NCBI GenBank assembly: GCA_021464525.1
Contig: JADRCO010000184.1
Location: 1-45,051, forward strand
Origin: Rhizophagus sp. LPA8_4_AMF
Taxonomy: Eukaryota > Glomeromycota > Glomeromycetes > Glomerales > Glomeraceae
DNA: 45,051 nt
Direction: 5' to 3'
A program made the position numbers and the translations under genes. Each line of letters opens with the position of its first letter. Within the stretch, counting starts at the first letter, position 1. Below, in pieces: positions 44,941 to 45,051 of this stretch. Under the pieces are notes generated by a model. The model saw nothing but the letters and a program-made list of their open reading frames with translations, was not told where the DNA came from and did no database searches.

Positions 44941-45051
44941 TAGCGGACCTCCTATTTTACTTAATTACTCAAAATTATATGTAATAACAATACTTGAAAT
45001 TTTAATATATAATAACATAGGCATTACAGAATATATATTCAAAATTTCATA

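Overview
The window is very AT-rich eukaryotic DNA with short GT-AG introns (about 60-100 bp), compact genes with TATA boxes close to the ATG, and an expanded family of tyrosine-kinase-like (TKL) kinases joined to Sel1 repeats and an MLKL-type N-terminal helical domain. That combination, plus relics of Glomeromycotina-type lineage-specific families and abundant short inverted-repeat elements, points to an arbuscular mycorrhizal fungus (Rhizophagus or a close relative). The assignment is inferred from gene families; no marker gene such as rRNA is present.

Six kinase-family genes can be modelled. Positions 2478-4578 (-) encode a 666-aa protein: MLKL-like helical domain, pseudokinase, Sel1 repeats. 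Positions 5354-7857 (+) encode a 643-aa protein with two kinase domains, the first degenerate. Positions 13918-16407 (+) encode a 702-aa fusion of an intact kinase to an MLKL-gene-type pseudokinase, with its Sel1 tail cut off by a 10-nt deletion. Positions 20951-24426 (+) encode a 1014-aa kinase with a long Sel1 solenoid. Positions 34935-37575 (-) encode a 640-aa paralogue of the tandem-kinase protein. Positions 38492-39973 (+) encode a 308-aa single kinase, followed by the decayed remains of a pseudokinase tail. Five of the six share intron positions and phases inside the kinase domain, so they descend from one gene. They look like a cluster in which modules (kinase, pseudokinase, MLKL-like domain, Sel1) are recombined and lost.

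Between the genes lie non-autonomous DNA transposon-like elements: a 694-bp element with perfect 51-bp inverted repeats (1-694), a hAT-like element with an 8-bp target duplication (1333-1878), a MULE-like element with a 9-bp duplication (12391-12564) nested in a larger inverted-repeat pair (11996-13430), several foldbacks, and a large palindrome with about 400-bp arms (26462-27439). Three protein-coding relics are visible: a coiled-coil/membrane protein (about 27575-28880, -), a secreted or membrane-anchored protein with signal peptide and C-terminal membrane segment (about 29180-31712, -), and a LINE reverse transcriptase (about 43255-44940, +).

Working hypothesis: the cluster encodes kinase/pseudokinase signalling proteins in which degenerate domains may regulate intact ones, and the MLKL-like protein may be a membrane-acting or adaptor output. 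This rests on domain architecture alone. No tRNA, rRNA or CRISPR array was found.
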